From Artemisia argyi (taxonomy: Eukaryota > Streptophyta > Magnoliopsida > Asterales > Asteraceae): a stretch of DNA of 64,000 nucleotides. The position numbers and the translations under genes were made by a program. Numbering within the stretch: the first letter of the stretch is position 1; each line of letters starts with the position of its first letter. The stretch covers positions 308,736,857-308,800,856 of the forward strand of contig CM060709.1 in assembly GCA_030686995.1 (NCBI GenBank), written 5' to 3'. This document shows, in pieces, positions 22,162 through 34,055 of the stretch. The notes beneath the pieces are model-generated. The model saw nothing but the letters and a program-made list of their open reading frames with translations, ran no database searches and was not told the DNA's origin.

Positions 22162-24693
22162 ATGGACAACGGGAACATCTTTGAACCCGTCATCCCACCA
22201 CAACAAAACCCACCACTAGAACCCCTTAGGCACCGAACCTTAGGAGAGTATTCCCAACCTAGCCACCAAGGCTACCGAAACACCATTGAGCTCACCGGAG
22301 CCAATGTGACCCCCTTGCGATCCGACACCATCCGGTTGGTGCAAAGCGGATGTGCATTCCATGGACTTCGTTCCGAAGATCCAAACCAACATCTTAAGGA
22401 CTTCCTCAAAATCGTAGATTCCATAGACCTAGATGTTGAAACTAGAGAGACAACCCGATTACGCCTATTCCAATTCTCTCTACGGGATCAAGCTAGTCAA
22501 TGGCTTGAGCGTTTACCCGCGGGATCCATCACCACATGGGATGATCTCACCACTCGTTTCCTTGCTCAATTTTTCCCACCGGAGGGAACTACTAAGCTTA
22601 GAAATGACATCTTGATGTTCCAACAACGTCAAAATGAATCTCTTTATGAAGCATGGACTCGTTTCAAGGACTTACTCCAAAAAGTCCCTCATCATGGCAT
22701 AGATCTTTGGCTCCAAGTCCAAATCTTTTATGACCATATCGATATCTCCACGAGGCGAGCCATTGACCAATCGGCCGGTGGTAAGCTACGTGATCTAAGT
22801 GCGGAACAATCATGGGAACTCATAGAAGATTTTGCTCTTTATGACAACGAAAGTTGGAATGATCCCCGTGACTTGAACAAAACGGTCAAGGCGATATCTT
22901 TGCCTTCGAACAATTCTAGCACTCCCGACCGTAGGATCATGGAACTTGAAGACCAAGTCAAGTTTCTCATGAAATCTTATGAAGCTCCTAAGCCTTCAAG
23001 TCAAGTGAACAAAATCACTTCTTCATGCGAATTATGTAGTGGTCCCCACGACACTCGTGATTGTGTGGAACTCCCCGGAACAGCTTTTGCGGACTACGCA
23101 TCCACGCGTACCGACGAAGCGGGAGATAAGTGGTACACTTTCAAGCCCGAGCCAAACACTTACGGTGATTCATACAACCCCTCATGGAAAAATCATCCAA
23201 ACCTTAGGTGGAAACAAAATCAACCCAATTCCTCCAATCCGCCTAATCGTTACCAACCAACCGGTCCACCCTCCAACCGTACTTTCAACAACAATCCTTC
23301 TAACAACTTTGGTAGTACCAACAACCTTGAAGGATTGATGTCTAAGTTCATGGCATCTCAAGAAGCTCGCATATCTAAGTTTGAAGCCGATTTCAAACAA
23401 AAGCAAAGCGAATCGACCACTAGAATTGACGCATTGTTGAAAGTTCTCAATGACCGAGAAATAGGAGCCCTTCCAAGCGACACAATCAAAAATCCGAAAC
23501 TAAACGTTAATTCCATATCTTCAGTTTCGTCACCCACTTCGTGTGCACAATACTACTCGGTCAAATCAACAAGCACGTGTTTCAAACAAAACCAAATTCT
23601 TCAAAAGGACCAATCAAATAAGGCACCCAATATAGAGCCGGTCAAAAGTATAGTTGAAACACCTCCTACGCAAGACCTTGACGATGAATTCAAAGAACTT
23701 CACCTTGAACGCCCCGTCATTGATGTCTTAGCGCGTGCTCCTTACTATAGTGCCCTCCTAGAAAAATATGAGAAGTGTAAGCTAGGTAAAAATGGGACCA
23801 CCTTCGTTCAAAACAAGTTGCCTAAAAAGCTTGATGATCCGGGTATATTTGTTTTGCCTTGTAAGATAGGAAGATCCGAAGCTTTCGGCACACTAGCCGA
23901 TTTAGGGTCAAGCCTCAACTTGATTCCCTTATCCTTATTCATCGCTCTTAAGCTAGGAAAGTTAGAGGAAACGAAGGTATTGATAGGGCTAGCGGATGGG
24001 AGTATTGCCCACCCGGTTGGAATGATTAAGGATGTAGTTGTTCACGTAGGAAAGTTAACTATATTAGCAGATTTTCACGTCCTAGACATGGTTAGTGACA
24101 CTACATGCCCATTATTGGTAGGAAGAGGATTTTTAGCAACCGCTAGCGCCATGATAGATTGTAAGGAGTCTAAGATAGCGGTAGGTGAAGGCGATACTTG
24201 GTCGGTGTACGATGTAAAGAAGCATAGTTATGATTGTGATGATGAACCGACACCGCATTGGGTAGAGATGAATATGAGACCATCTAGATATGGACCTTGG
24301 ATAGAAAGGAACTTTATAGGACCTCAATGCCCATTTTATCTAGAGAAAGATTTCGTTGAAAAGACACATTCGGTGGAACAACTCATAGCTAGAGATGAAG
24401 AGCTAGACCCTTTTGAGGACCCCTTGGTCTTTAGGAAGATGATTGAGTTCTTAAGCGTAATGCCCATTAACATAGAAAGGAATAAATGGAAAAGAGAGGG
24501 AGACAAGTGTAAATGGAGGTGGGACAAGCTACCTAAAGAAGGTGACGGATCATGGCATATGAGGATGACTTTGTATGATCCGGATGGAGAAAAGTTTGAA
24601 AGGTCATACCATACTAAGGAAACCGATAGGAAGTTGAAACCTAAGTTTGATCCCAAAGATGTCCTCAATGAGGAACTCACCCGTGTCACGTAG
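22162..24693 (+). CDS. Gypsy-A gag-protease protein with unassigned C-terminal domain (843 aa)
   Basis: An intact frame starting at ATG 22162. Residues about 75-225 are a gypsy gag domain (CAFHGLRSEDPNQHLKDFLK; QFSLRDQASQWLERLPAGSI; FLAQFFPPEGTTKLRNDI; QSAGGKLRD). A zinc knuckle CELCSGPHDTRDC begins at residue 289, followed by an Asn/Pro-rich linker. A pepsin-like retroviral-type protease lies around residues 560-680, with active site ADLGSS (Asp580) and LVGRGFLATASAMIDC. The last 150 residues (HWVEMNMRPSRYGPW to the end) are Trp-, Lys- and acid-rich, follow the protease where RT would begin, and match no domain I recognise. The intact frame in a roughly 1%-diverged element suggests recent selection for the gag product. 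Confidence 0.9.
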   Translation: MDNGNIFEPVIPPQQNPPLEPLRHRTLGEYSQPSHQGYRNTIELTGANVTPLRSDTIRLVQSGCAFHGLRSEDPNQHLKDFLKIVDSIDLDVETRETTRLRLFQFSLRDQASQWLERLPAGSITTWDDLTTRFLAQFFPPEGTTKLRNDILMFQQRQNESLYEAWTRFKDLLQKVPHHGIDLWLQVQIFYDHIDISTRRAIDQSAGGKLRDLSAEQSWELIEDFALYDNESWNDPRDLNKTVKAISLPSNNSSTPDRRIMELEDQVKFLMKSYEAPKPSSQVNKITSSCELCSGPHDTRDCVELPGTAFADYASTRTDEAGDKWYTFKPEPNTYGDSYNPSWKNHPNLRWKQNQPNSSNPPNRYQPTGPPSNRTFNNNPSNNFGSTNNLEGLMSKFMASQEARISKFEADFKQKQSESTTRIDALLKVLNDREIGALPSDTIKNPKLNVNSISSVSSPTSCAQYYSVKSTSTCFKQNQILQKDQSNKAPNIEPVKSIVETPPTQDLDDEFKELHLERPVIDVLARAPYYSALLEKYEKCKLGKNGTTFVQNKLPKKLDDPGIFVLPCKIGRSEAFGTLADLGSSLNLIPLSLFIALKLGKLEETKVLIGLADGSIAHPVGMIKDVVVHVGKLTILADFHVLDMVSDTTCPLLVGRGFLATASAMIDCKESKIAVGEGDTWSVYDVKKHSYDCDDEPTPHWVEMNMRPSRYGPWIERNFIGPQCPFYLEKDFVEKTHSVEQLIARDEELDPFEDPLVFRKMIEFLSVMPINIERNKWKREGDKCKWRWDKLPKEGDGSWHMRMTLYDPDGEKFERSYHTKETDRKLKPKFDPKDVLNEELTRVT

Positions 24694-25132
24694 CAACCCA
24701 TGACCTTGAGTCTAGCTACAAGACTCGTAAATAAAGAAAAGCGCTTCTTGGGAGGCAACCCATGTTTTGTGTGATTTTATTTGTTTGTTTGTTATTTGCT
24801 TCCGTATGCATGCTTATTTTTTATTGTTGGTAGATCATGTTTCTAAACTAAATAGTGGAAATACTTTACTTTGTTGTTTTGACCTAGTCTTAACTCCACC
24901 TAAAGGTATTTTTGCAAAAGATAAGTGTAAGGGGAAACCCCAAATATGTTTTCAAGAAACAAACCGATCATGATTCTCCACAATATTAAATGAACATGTA
25001 TATTCGTATTTGTTAGAGTCAAATGCTTGTATTGAGTCATAATGAAGTTTTGCAGGATTTTCCAGGAAGTAGGACCAAGTTTTTCCAGAAATTTTCCGGA
25101 AACTTAACATAAGAATTTCTGCAGGTCACTTC

Positions 25133-25166
25133 TGACGGCGTCAAGAGTTTACTCTTGACGGCGTCA
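25133..25166. repeat. TGACGGCGTCA inverted pair in the Gypsy-A interior
   Basis: A 16-bp arm beginning TGACGGCGTCAAGAGT, a 2-base spacer TT, then its near-perfect inverse (one mismatch at the centre of the dyad). Confidence 0.85.
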
Positions 25167-26524
25167 AGTGTAAAAATCTGGAAATTTTACCGGTTTTGTT
25201 TTTCTAACGGAGTCTTATGGTTTTTGTGAATTATTAAGTTTTATAATCTACAGGAGATCTGCAAACTTCATTCCACAAGCATTATACCTTATCTTGTTTT
25301 CTAGGATTTAGTACCTTATATAGGATGCCGCCGATTTTACGCGAGGTTGTCTTGTCTATTTTATCAGGTTTTACAGGTTATGTATGACAAGAAGATGATT
25401 TACATTCTGGAAGGGAAGCTTTGATTGTTCATTTTCTTGGAGGAAGATTTAACCTGGCCACCCTATTATCCATACCGAGCGAATCAGGGGAGTATTTGAT
25501 TTCATTCTCCTTACTTTTTCACTTTTACATTCTTTACTTGAACACTGGGGACAATGTTCATCTTAGGTGTAAGGGGAGGGTAAAAAGATGATACCTTACA
25601 TATGCACTTTCGCTTGAGTTTGTTTTGTTTAATGGTAGATGTGTAATAAAACTATGAGAAATACTTGTTAGTGCAATTTTAGCGCCAAATTTAAATTTTT
25701 TTACAACATTTAGGAGTGAAACTTTAGCCATAGCAAGCGTCTCATGGATAGGAGATTGTATGACTAGCACATAACCGTATATTTCAGAAAAATTTTCCAC
25801 CCAAATATGTGAGGTTCGCCTTTAGATTTGATAGGAAAAGCATTTACTATTAGTGCTTATGAGTGTACCGGTAGTATTTAGATTCTAGAACTTGCGTTAG
25901 TGATGCATCCTGAGACCGCTAGTGAGACTACATTCGTGTGGTAGGATTTACTACATGATAAGAGGCATTAGGATTACCCTTGTGTTAAACCCGTATCATA
26001 ATTACTTGACCATTTAAGTCAACTAATTTTTCCCACACCCTTAGAGTTGTACTCATTTTTAGTACACGAAACCCCTAGTACACCCCTCCGAGCCTATCTT
26101 TTCGTTTCTAACTTTAAGCATTTTACTTAAAGGAAGAATTTGTTACACCCCACTTAAATGTACACCCAAATCGCCTTAGCCTTCCGTGTATGCACTCATC
26201 TTTAGTGCATTATTGTTATTTGTTAAACCCTAAGTTAACTATCTAATTGATTACATGGTTGCTAAGTCGAATCATATCCTTGTACATATTGTTTTGGGAC
26301 GATTGGGACTCATGGGTAAGTACTTATTTTATGGAGTAATGGGGAAGAACATCATTTATTACCCCCATACGTACGTTAATCTTTAAAGTGCTCCAAGTGT
26401 TTTGATTTTCTTGATTCGAGTCATTAGATTAGTTTAATGTAAAGTATGTAAAGATTCAAGTGTAAGAGGAATATTCATTCCCTATATGATGTATTATTTC
26501 GGATGGTAGGGTAAGAGTGTATGT

Positions 26525-26629
26525 CAAAAAAAAAAAAAAAAAAAAAAAAAAAAGAAAAAAAAAATCGAAAAAAAATATAGAAAAAGAAAAAAAAATAGAA
26601 AAAGGAAAAGAGAAAAAACATACGGACTA
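26525..26629 (+). repeat. Poly(A)-rich tract in Gypsy-A
   Basis: About 100 bases of A with a few G, T and C, inside the element rather than at its end, so it is not a retroposon tail. Confidence 0.85.
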
Positions 26630-27152
26630 CCATCCCTTTATGTTTTTTGTTATTTTTCATTTATTAGCTTAAGTCGAGTCTAGTCTTGGCTTAGCAACGC
26701 CATATTGTACATGTAATTAACCAAGATTGTTAACTCGCCACCAGTAAAACTTCCTTTATCCAACAAAACCGTGTATTTCATATCCCTACACCTAACGTTA
26801 CAACCCTTTAAAAGACCTCTTTGATAGTTTATCCTAGGTGCTTACGCCATGTGGTGGAGGTTTGATCCTTTCCCAAGCCTATGGTAATCTATTTTGCTAT
26901 GATAGGTAGTGAGAGATATCTTCCGTTTCCATATTGTAATTTACACTTTATTACACCAGAGAGATGTGAGTATCTAAACACTATTTGTGAGGTGCTAGTG
27001 TATGACCTCCGTGCTTGTCTATTGGTCTTTAGTGGAACGATTATTTGTTGTAATTACTTTTATATTAGTGTTAAATGACACCTAACTTGTATTTTGAGTA
27101 GAATAAAAGCGCATTTGCTTGAGGACAAGCAAATCTCAAGTGTAAGGGTATA

Positions 27153-28535
27153 TGATGAGGCGAAAAATGATCCGTTTTTAGGGGGTCATTTAAGCCCGAA
27201 TTCGAATTTATTTGATCAAATGTTGCCCTAAATCGTTCCTTTTGTGATTTTAGGTACTTTGGGAGAGAAATCTGGAAAAGAAAGCAATTCGGACGTTTTT
27301 GGAGCATAAAAGTGAAGAAAACGCCAAAGTCTTAATTTTCCATGCTGGGAACAGTAGGTGACGGCGTCAAGAGCAAAATTCCATGACGACCCATTACAGA
27401 TTTGACGGCGTCACAAAGGTAGGGCGTCAAGAGTAAAAGTCATGACGGCCTGGAAATGATTAAGTCTTGACGGCGTCAAATGTAGATCAAGGCAGTCCGA
27501 GAATAGTTTTGGCGGCGAGGTGACGACGTCACAAGCTTGGTCTTGACGCCGTCAGACCCCTTTTCCTATATATAGTTTTCTAATTTTCACATTAAAAGGG
27601 AGAAGTTTTGGAGAAACCCTAAGTACGATTTTGGTGCGAATTTTACAGGTTTTTCAAGGGTTCCAAGCCCTTGATACCTTTCATGTGTAATTAAGATAAG
27701 TGTTCTTTCAATTCAATCAATATGTCTATGTGTTGGTTGTCTATATCTTATTCTTGTCTTAATTCCATCATGCTAGGCTAGATCTATCTTGTGTTTGCTT
27801 GGATCTAATGAAACCTAGATGTTAATTATGTGTTGATTACTTGTTTATACTTGTCTTGGATGAATGATTTATATGTTAGGCTTAAGAAAACTGGCAGATC
27901 TCCAATTGGTAACATGCTTGAACGTCTTAAGAAACATGAACCGACGCGCACTAGGTCTTTATTGGTTGTATTTAATGCATGAGCCACTGTTTACAATCCC
28001 TATAGTTGTGCTGGGCATGGTGTAGGAGGAGATAAGAGCTCATAGAATTGGGGAGTTAAGTGTGCCACCCCATGAATGGTATTAAGGAATACGATCCGTC
28101 ATCCATGCAATTATAACAAGTAATTAACATGTAAAAGATGTCTAGGGAGTAGTGAAATCTAAGTAAACACATTTTCTCCACTTATTGCTCACAACTTTAG
28201 TATAATTTAGTTTATTTTCATTTCTAGTATTTTATTTTGATTGCATCTTTAGTATTGGGTTAGTTGATTAGCAACTAATTCCGCCCAAATCCTTCAGACC
28301 CGAGATTTTTACTTGCTTTCTAAAAAATATAAAAATACAAAAATAATCATCCCTCACCTTTAGAACTAGTATTTAGGCTTTCTAATCCTAGCGACATTAT
28401 TCCTAAGCTGAACGATCAATCCCCCGGTACTTGTCACTATACTATACTACAACGATCAGGTACACTGCTTGGTGGGGGTTGTAAGCTTCTCAAGATCCCT
28501 TGAGAGGTAAAGCCTGGTGCAATTCCCACGCATCA
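27153..28535 (+). repeat. Gypsy-A 3' LTR
   Basis: Same 1383-bp length and ends as the 5' LTR, with mostly transition differences. Confidence 0.95.
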
Positions 28536-28863
28536 CTATTTTTGGTTGGAAATTTGAAATCATATATTTATAATGAATTAAACATATTCTTTTAATTCCA
28601 AAAGTAATTTTGTAAAAGATATAAGATGTTTAATACATTTTATAAAAATTCTAGTGATTAGAAAAATTTCCTTTGATCATGAAATGTAATAAACCCTTTG
28701 TTTATTCATACCTTAAGTGATATGGAAGCAAAGACAAATATTAAGCACTAAAACTTGTTTACGTCATAAGTTTTAGATTAATGAGTTTATGCTTTGTAAT
28801 TATCAAAACATAGAGACATTGTTAATATGCTAACAATGTTTTAAGACATTATTTATGTCAACA
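28536..28863 (-). repeat. Copia-2 5' LTR, U3 side
   Basis: After the duplicated CTATT, 28541-28863 is identical by eye to the corresponding end of the other LTR (to 13336). It ends at ATGTCAACA. Confidence 0.93.
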
Positions 28864-28868
28864 GACAA

Positions 28869-29934
28869 CTTACCGAAATAGGTTGCAAGATCATCATGGA
28901 TGGAAACAAACTGACTTTGTATGATAAGAATAAGAAATTGTTGATGAAGGTAGAAAGATCAAAGAATCGACTTTACAGTATTAGACTACAAATAGAGGCA
29001 CCTATATGTCTCTTAGCAAACGTAGATAACCAAGCATGGTTATGGCATGCTAGATTAGGTCATCTGAACTTTGATGCGTTAGACAAGATGACAAGGAAAG
29101 GTCTAGTAAATGGAATACCAAGAATAAATCATGCAGGACAAATCTGTGACGCATGTTTATTAGGGAAACACATTAGAACACCATTTCCACACAAAACTAA
29201 ATTCAGATCAAATAACCCATTGGACTTAGTATATGGAGATCTTTGTGGTCCCATAAGTCTAGCCACACACACTGGAAAAAGGCTCATCTTCTTGTTAGTA
29301 GATGACTGTACACGTTTCATGTGGGCCTACTTTCTAAATTCGAAAGATCAGGCATTTAACACATTTAAGGAATTTAGACAGAAGATTGAAATGGAATTGA
29401 AGTTGAAATTAAAGATGCAAAGAACAGATAGAGGAGGTGAATTTACATCAAATGAATTTACCAAATACTGTAAGGAATATGGTATAGCAAGACAGTTGAC
29501 AACACCATACTCACCTCAACAAAACGGTGTAGTAGAAAGGAAAAATAGGACAGTGTTATCAACTACTAGGAGTATGATGAAAGCAATGAAGTTACCCTTA
29601 ACTTTTTGGGCGGAAGCAGTCAGACATGCCATATACATACTCAATAGGGTACCTACGAAAGCTCTGGAAGATAAGACACCATATGAAGCCCTCTACAATA
29701 GGAAACCGAATCTGGAATACCTAAGAATATTCGGATGCACAACTTATGCTAAGATAATGATACCTCACTTGAAGAAGTTAGATGATAGAAGCATACCGAT
29801 GGTTTATTTGGGAGTAGAGGAAGGATCAAAAGCATGTAGGTTATATGATCCGATAAGAAAGAAGAAACATGTTAGTAGGGACGTAAAGTTTATGGAAACA
29901 AAACCGTGGGATTGGAATAAAAGTGGAGAGGATA
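28869..29934 (+). pseudogene. Copia-1 GAG-pre-integrase and integrase segment
   Basis: Starts in phase after the GACAA duplication. Pre-integrase zinc region (WLWHARLGHLNFDALDKM; CDACLLGKH), then the integrase core with YGDLCGP, QRTDRGGEFTSNEF and SPQQNGVVERKNR as the acidic triad region, and YILNRVPTKALEDKTPYEAL, FGCTTYAKI and MVYLGVEEGSKACRLYDP at the C-terminal side. It is cut at 29934 by Gypsy-B; the reading frame resumes at 45017. No stop within this segment. Confidence 0.9.
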
Positions 29935-32900
29935 TGATGAGTGCTCAAACACTCATCATTTTTACCGTATCTGAACTGCCAAAACATCCAAAAACACCCA
30001 AAAACGCATCAAAATACACAATTTATTCCAAAAGTGTGTTTTATATGTTTTAGATGCAAAATGTTTGAAAACAAATGAAAAATGAACAAAGTTTGCACAA
30101 TTGGCAGTTTCAGTCCCTCAAGTTTCAAAATTTGGCAAAACTAGTCCCTGGAAGTTTAAAACAAAAGAAAAGTCAACTCAAGGCAAAGAAAAGTCAAAAA
30201 TTATCAAAATAAGTCCTTGGGTAATAAAGTTTGAGAAAATTACACTTTTACCCCTTAAAATCCAAAATTGACAAAAATGGTCCCTGGAGTTTTGGAAATT
30301 GACAGATTTGATCCCGGGTGGAATAATTTTGAATGAAAAATCATCTAGGGTCCTTGAAAAATCATAAATTGTCAAAAATAATCCTTTGGTGTGAGTTTGA
30401 GGAAATTACAACATTGGTCCCTCAATTTTGGAAACTTGTCATTTATGGCCCTCGGGAATTTCAAAAGAGCAAAAATTACATTTATGGTCCATGGGAATTC
30501 AGACTTGGCAAATTACACCCTTGGGATATTTTGGAAACATGGCAAAACACACCCCTCAATGTTCGGTAAATTACATGAATGGTCCTTGTGATTTAAGAGT
30601 TACCAAAACCAAACGGACCTAAATTACTTAAACAAATCCAAAACCAAACCCACCTGGTCCATCAAACACCCTCAGCCCACCCAACTCCAGGCCCATTCAC
30701 CTTCAGCCCACCGTTTAAACTAACACCCCAGGTTTGACCCGCGTTGACCCCCAACCTTTCCTTCCCACTTCCCAGTCAAACGAAGTCAAACCCCCCTCCA
30801 ACTTGCTACCTGCTCCCCCCTCCACCTCAGCACACCATCCCTCCCCCTTGACTCTTAAGCTAAGCTCCAAAACATTTTAATTGTTCTCCTTTCCCCCACT
30901 CAACCTCAGTCTGACAAATGAAGAAAAAATTGGCGCCAAAAGACTTTTAAAGGTCAAGATTGTTGATTGGTAATCCAAGGGCTCAGAAGGCAGATGGGAT
31001 TCACTCATTAGGGTTTCAAAACCCTAATGGTTCCAGTATAAGAAGAAAAAGATGCACCAGTGATCAGTGTGTTTTTTTTGGCTTATTTTGTAATTTTTCA
31101 CTTATTGTAAAATTTAAATTCCAAGTAATTTTTAGCTTTTAAGTTGTATTCTAAGTCTTATCAGTGTAATCATCAACTTTCTATTTGAATGAAATCCAAG
31201 TTTTCCTTTTAAATTCAACTTCTTTATATTTCATTGAAAATCTGAGGGTGGCATGAATTAATGATCAGCACTTGTTCCTATTGTTCCATAAGCTCATATG
31301 TGGTCTCATTTAAGTTTATGTAAGATATTTTGAGCATTAAGCCTTTTCCAGTATCAAGTTTCAAATAGCCAAAGAAAAATAAATTAGAAAGAAAAAAAAA
31401 TAAAACAAGAAGAAAAGTGAGCAGTGATGGATTGTAGCTGAGCTTGGATGGAAATGGGTTAATAGAGGTCTGTGGAGACCATTTAGGATTGGTTCTAGTC
31501 CTTGGTTCTTTGATTTCAAGTGGGCACTCTTGTAAGCCATTTCCTTAATTTTTGGTATTTTACTGTTTATATAGTTAAATGCTTTAGTCTTTTTTGTTTC
31601 TTACCTGATTTGTGTTGTTTAATGTTAGTATAACCTAAAATAAGTAGCTTGTTTATTGTTTTTGAAAGTTGATTAGTTTTCTAAAAATCAGTCAAGTAGT
31701 GTAAACTTGAATTCTGAGTTCTTTTGTTGTTATTATTGCTTATTTGTGTTCAAATAGATCCATTATATTGGTGTGATAGAGTATGTATCAGATTAGAGGT
31801 TTATTTCATAGAGTTGTTTTGAAAATCACCAAGTGAGTCCATATAAAGGGGTGTTTGGATCAGTGGATTCATCCACTAAATCCTAAGTTGTGGTAGGTAT
31901 TTGTGATTTAGAAACATTACTCAGGTCTGTTTGTGCTTGAATAAACCCTCAAATTGGACCCTAGTAACTTAAAAGTCAAAATGGCAAAGTTCCACCACCA
32001 CAGTTAACTGTGGTGGTTTTTGGAGTCCCAAACCTTTTCATTTCAATAGATAAGTTGAAGTTTTAAAATAATTCAGTCTAAATACAACCCACAAACATGA
32101 TTTAAGGCAATTAAATCATTCCCAAGTTCATAAAAGTCAAAGAACACCAAAACCATAAAAAGTCAAAAGCAGTCCAAATTGATTTTGAGCAATCTTTGAA
32201 GGTTTGTAATTTGTTGTGTTTTAGGTTTTAGGGTCTGATATTTGGTGTGCTTAATCTCTGCTACTTTGTTAATTTTTGAGAATTTTATCAAATTTTTAGA
32301 ATTTGGTTTGGTGGGTCCCACAAGGCCACAAAGTGACCTGCAGGGCATACAGCTCCCCTGCACATCAGACACCACCTTCACACCACCACCTTTTGTGGTG
32401 GTTTGTGACCACTACAGTGGTCCTTGTCACTTAATTTTGGTTCCCATTAACCCTCCTCCTACCAGGGAGTAGCTTTGAACCTTTTGTTTGACCCCTAAGT
32501 CTGTGGACCCCACCTTATTTGGCTCCTCATCTCTGTCCCATAACTGCATCAGTCACAATAAGTTAAGGGCTTAATTGAGGTTTTTAGCTTATTCTGGCCT
32601 CTTTTGCTGATTGTTATTTGCTTATTATTGTTCCTAAGACTCAGAGAAACCAAGTTTAATCAGTGTGGACCCCACATTTCACCATTTGAGCTAAAAACAC
32701 TCCACAGTCAACAAAAGTCAACTGTGGGTGTAATAAGCACTTAAATTGCTTATTCCTTGGGTTAAAACAAAAGTGTTTTTGTTAAAGTTAGTTGTTTTTA
32801 GCTTATTATCAGTTTAGAAAAAGAAAAAATAAAAAAAAACCAATTTTAAAAATAGTGATAGCTTCTATTTAATAGAATTTATCAATTTAATTTTCTTTTT

Positions 32901-33845
32901 AATTAATTTCTAAGTAATATATCACTTTTATATTTTTAGAAATTATATTTTAGGTTAAAATAATTTTACAAATTTTTCCAGATTTTTATTTTGTCATTTA
33001 GTGGTATTTCTAATTAATTTTAGTTTAATTTAGTTTAATTTAGTTTTAATTAATCTTAATCAATTAAATAGCAGAATTAGTTTTTATATAGTATAGCCTA
33101 GTTTTTATAATTTTTATAGCTTTTATTTTAGTTAAAACATTTTTATAAATTTTTCTAGAATTTTTACTGTTCATTTAATAGTTTTCATAAATTAAATAGT
33201 TTAATTAGATATTAATTAATAAATAGAATAATAATTAGTTACTTAATTTAGAAATACATAAAATTAACTTTTTATAATTTTTTAGATTCCCATGATGGTT
33301 AATTAGATTTATAAAATTTTTCTTAATTTTCTAAGTCTTTTAAGTATTTTTAATAATTCTAATTAGTTTAATTAGTATTAAATAGATAATTAGTAATTAA
33401 TTAATAATAAATAATTAAATAGTGTAAAAATAATTTTAATTTTTCTTAAAATTTTCTTTTATTATTAGGATTGTAAAAATATTAAATTTACACTTTTAAC
33501 CCTTCCCATCCTTCAGTTGTACTTTTTGTTTTGTGCGTCTGTTTACGTTTTTTAATTAAAACGTACGTTTTTAGTTTTTAGCTCATATCTTTGTAATCTA
33601 AATTCCAGTAATCACTCACGTAGCTTTCCTAAGCTATATTTGTTAATAATTTCCAAATAATTCTGATCATAACCCTTTTCCTGTGAATAATTACCCGATC
33701 ACAAATACGCCAAAGTTACAATTCACACTTCAACGGGATTTAACGACCTGGTGATACCCTATATTACCCGGAGCATTAACCTAGGCTATTTGACTTTGTT
33801 GACCATTATTTGGTTAATATAAGTTAGGTGGTTCGGGCTCAATCA
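29935..33845 (+). repeat. Gypsy-B 5' LTR (3.9 kb)
   Basis: Begins with a 24-base perfect hairpin (29935-29958). 30110-30600 holds degenerate repeats built around GTCCCTGGA and AAATTGNCAAAA. A TATAAG box at 31037-31042 precedes the likely transcript start. 32820-33480 is extremely AT-rich with TTTTAATTAATTT-like repeats. Short open frames here recur identically in the other LTR and are not genes. Confidence 0.93.
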
Positions 33846-33850
33846 AAATT

Positions 33851-33868
33851 TGGCGCCGCTGCCGGGGA
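33851..33868 (+). promoter_or_regulatory. Gypsy-B primer-binding site
   Basis: TGGCGCCGCTGCCGGGGA, five bases after the LTR, of the tRNA-Asp type used by Athila/Tat elements. Confidence 0.8.
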
Positions 33869-34007
33869 AGTGTGCGCGTTTCTTTAGCGTTATTTGAGAT
33901 TAGTGTTATCTCACCTCACTCACTGTATAAATACCACCACTTGTGTATATTTTCATAATAAAAATACAAAAAAAAGTCATTAACACTTTTCCTAAAGTGT
34001 TAAAACA

Positions 34008-34055
<48 letters not shown>

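Larger units (their letters stand above)
24694..27152 (+). other. Gypsy-A 3' internal non-coding region
   Basis: 2.4 kb without pol coding sequence. It contains a TGACGGCGTCA inverted pair at 25133-25166, a long poly(A) region at 26525-26629 with scattered G, and a terminal polypurine stretch (AAGTGTAAGGGTATA) before the 3' LTR. Confidence 0.7.
20615..28535 (+). mobile_element. Gypsy-A: non-autonomous Ty3/gypsy element (gag-protease only)
   Basis: Two LTRs of exactly 1383 bp (20615-21997 and 27153-28535) beginning TGATGAGGCG and ending CGCATCA. The primer site TGGCGCTGCAGCCCGGGGA is at 22004-22022, close to the tRNA-Asp type of Athila/Tat elements. A single 843-codon gag-protease frame is followed by 2.4 kb without coding sequence. 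No RT, RNase H or integrase is present. Target duplication CCATT (20610-20614) versus CTATT (28536-28540). About 17 LTR differences by eye. This is the organisation of non-autonomous gag-carrying elements that rely on a partner for pol. Confidence 0.92.
12020..28863 (-). mobile_element. Copia-2: SIRE/Maximus-type copia element nested in Copia-1
   Basis: Flanked by GACAA at 12015-12019 and 28864-28868. Transcribed on the minus strand. The 3' LTR is 12020-13336, the polypurine tract adjoins it at 13337, the primer site TGGTATCAAGAGCCAC is at 19595-19610 (minus strand), and the 5' LTR is 19613-20614 plus 28536-28863, interrupted by Gypsy-A. Gag, integrase and RT sequence style and an extra ORF after pol fit the SIRE/Maximus lineage. 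The polyprotein has three one-base deletions and one nonsense codon, so it is inactive. Confidence 0.92.

Noticed and set aside
26475..26660. Phe-rich frame at the Gypsy-A poly(A) tract, and similar ones at 33992 and 40269
   Set aside because: Translations of homopolymer runs.
30178..32472. Several short open frames in the first Gypsy-B LTR, repeated at 41351-43646
   Set aside because: They recur because the LTR is duplicated. They overlap on both strands, lack any family features and lie in untranslated LTR sequence.
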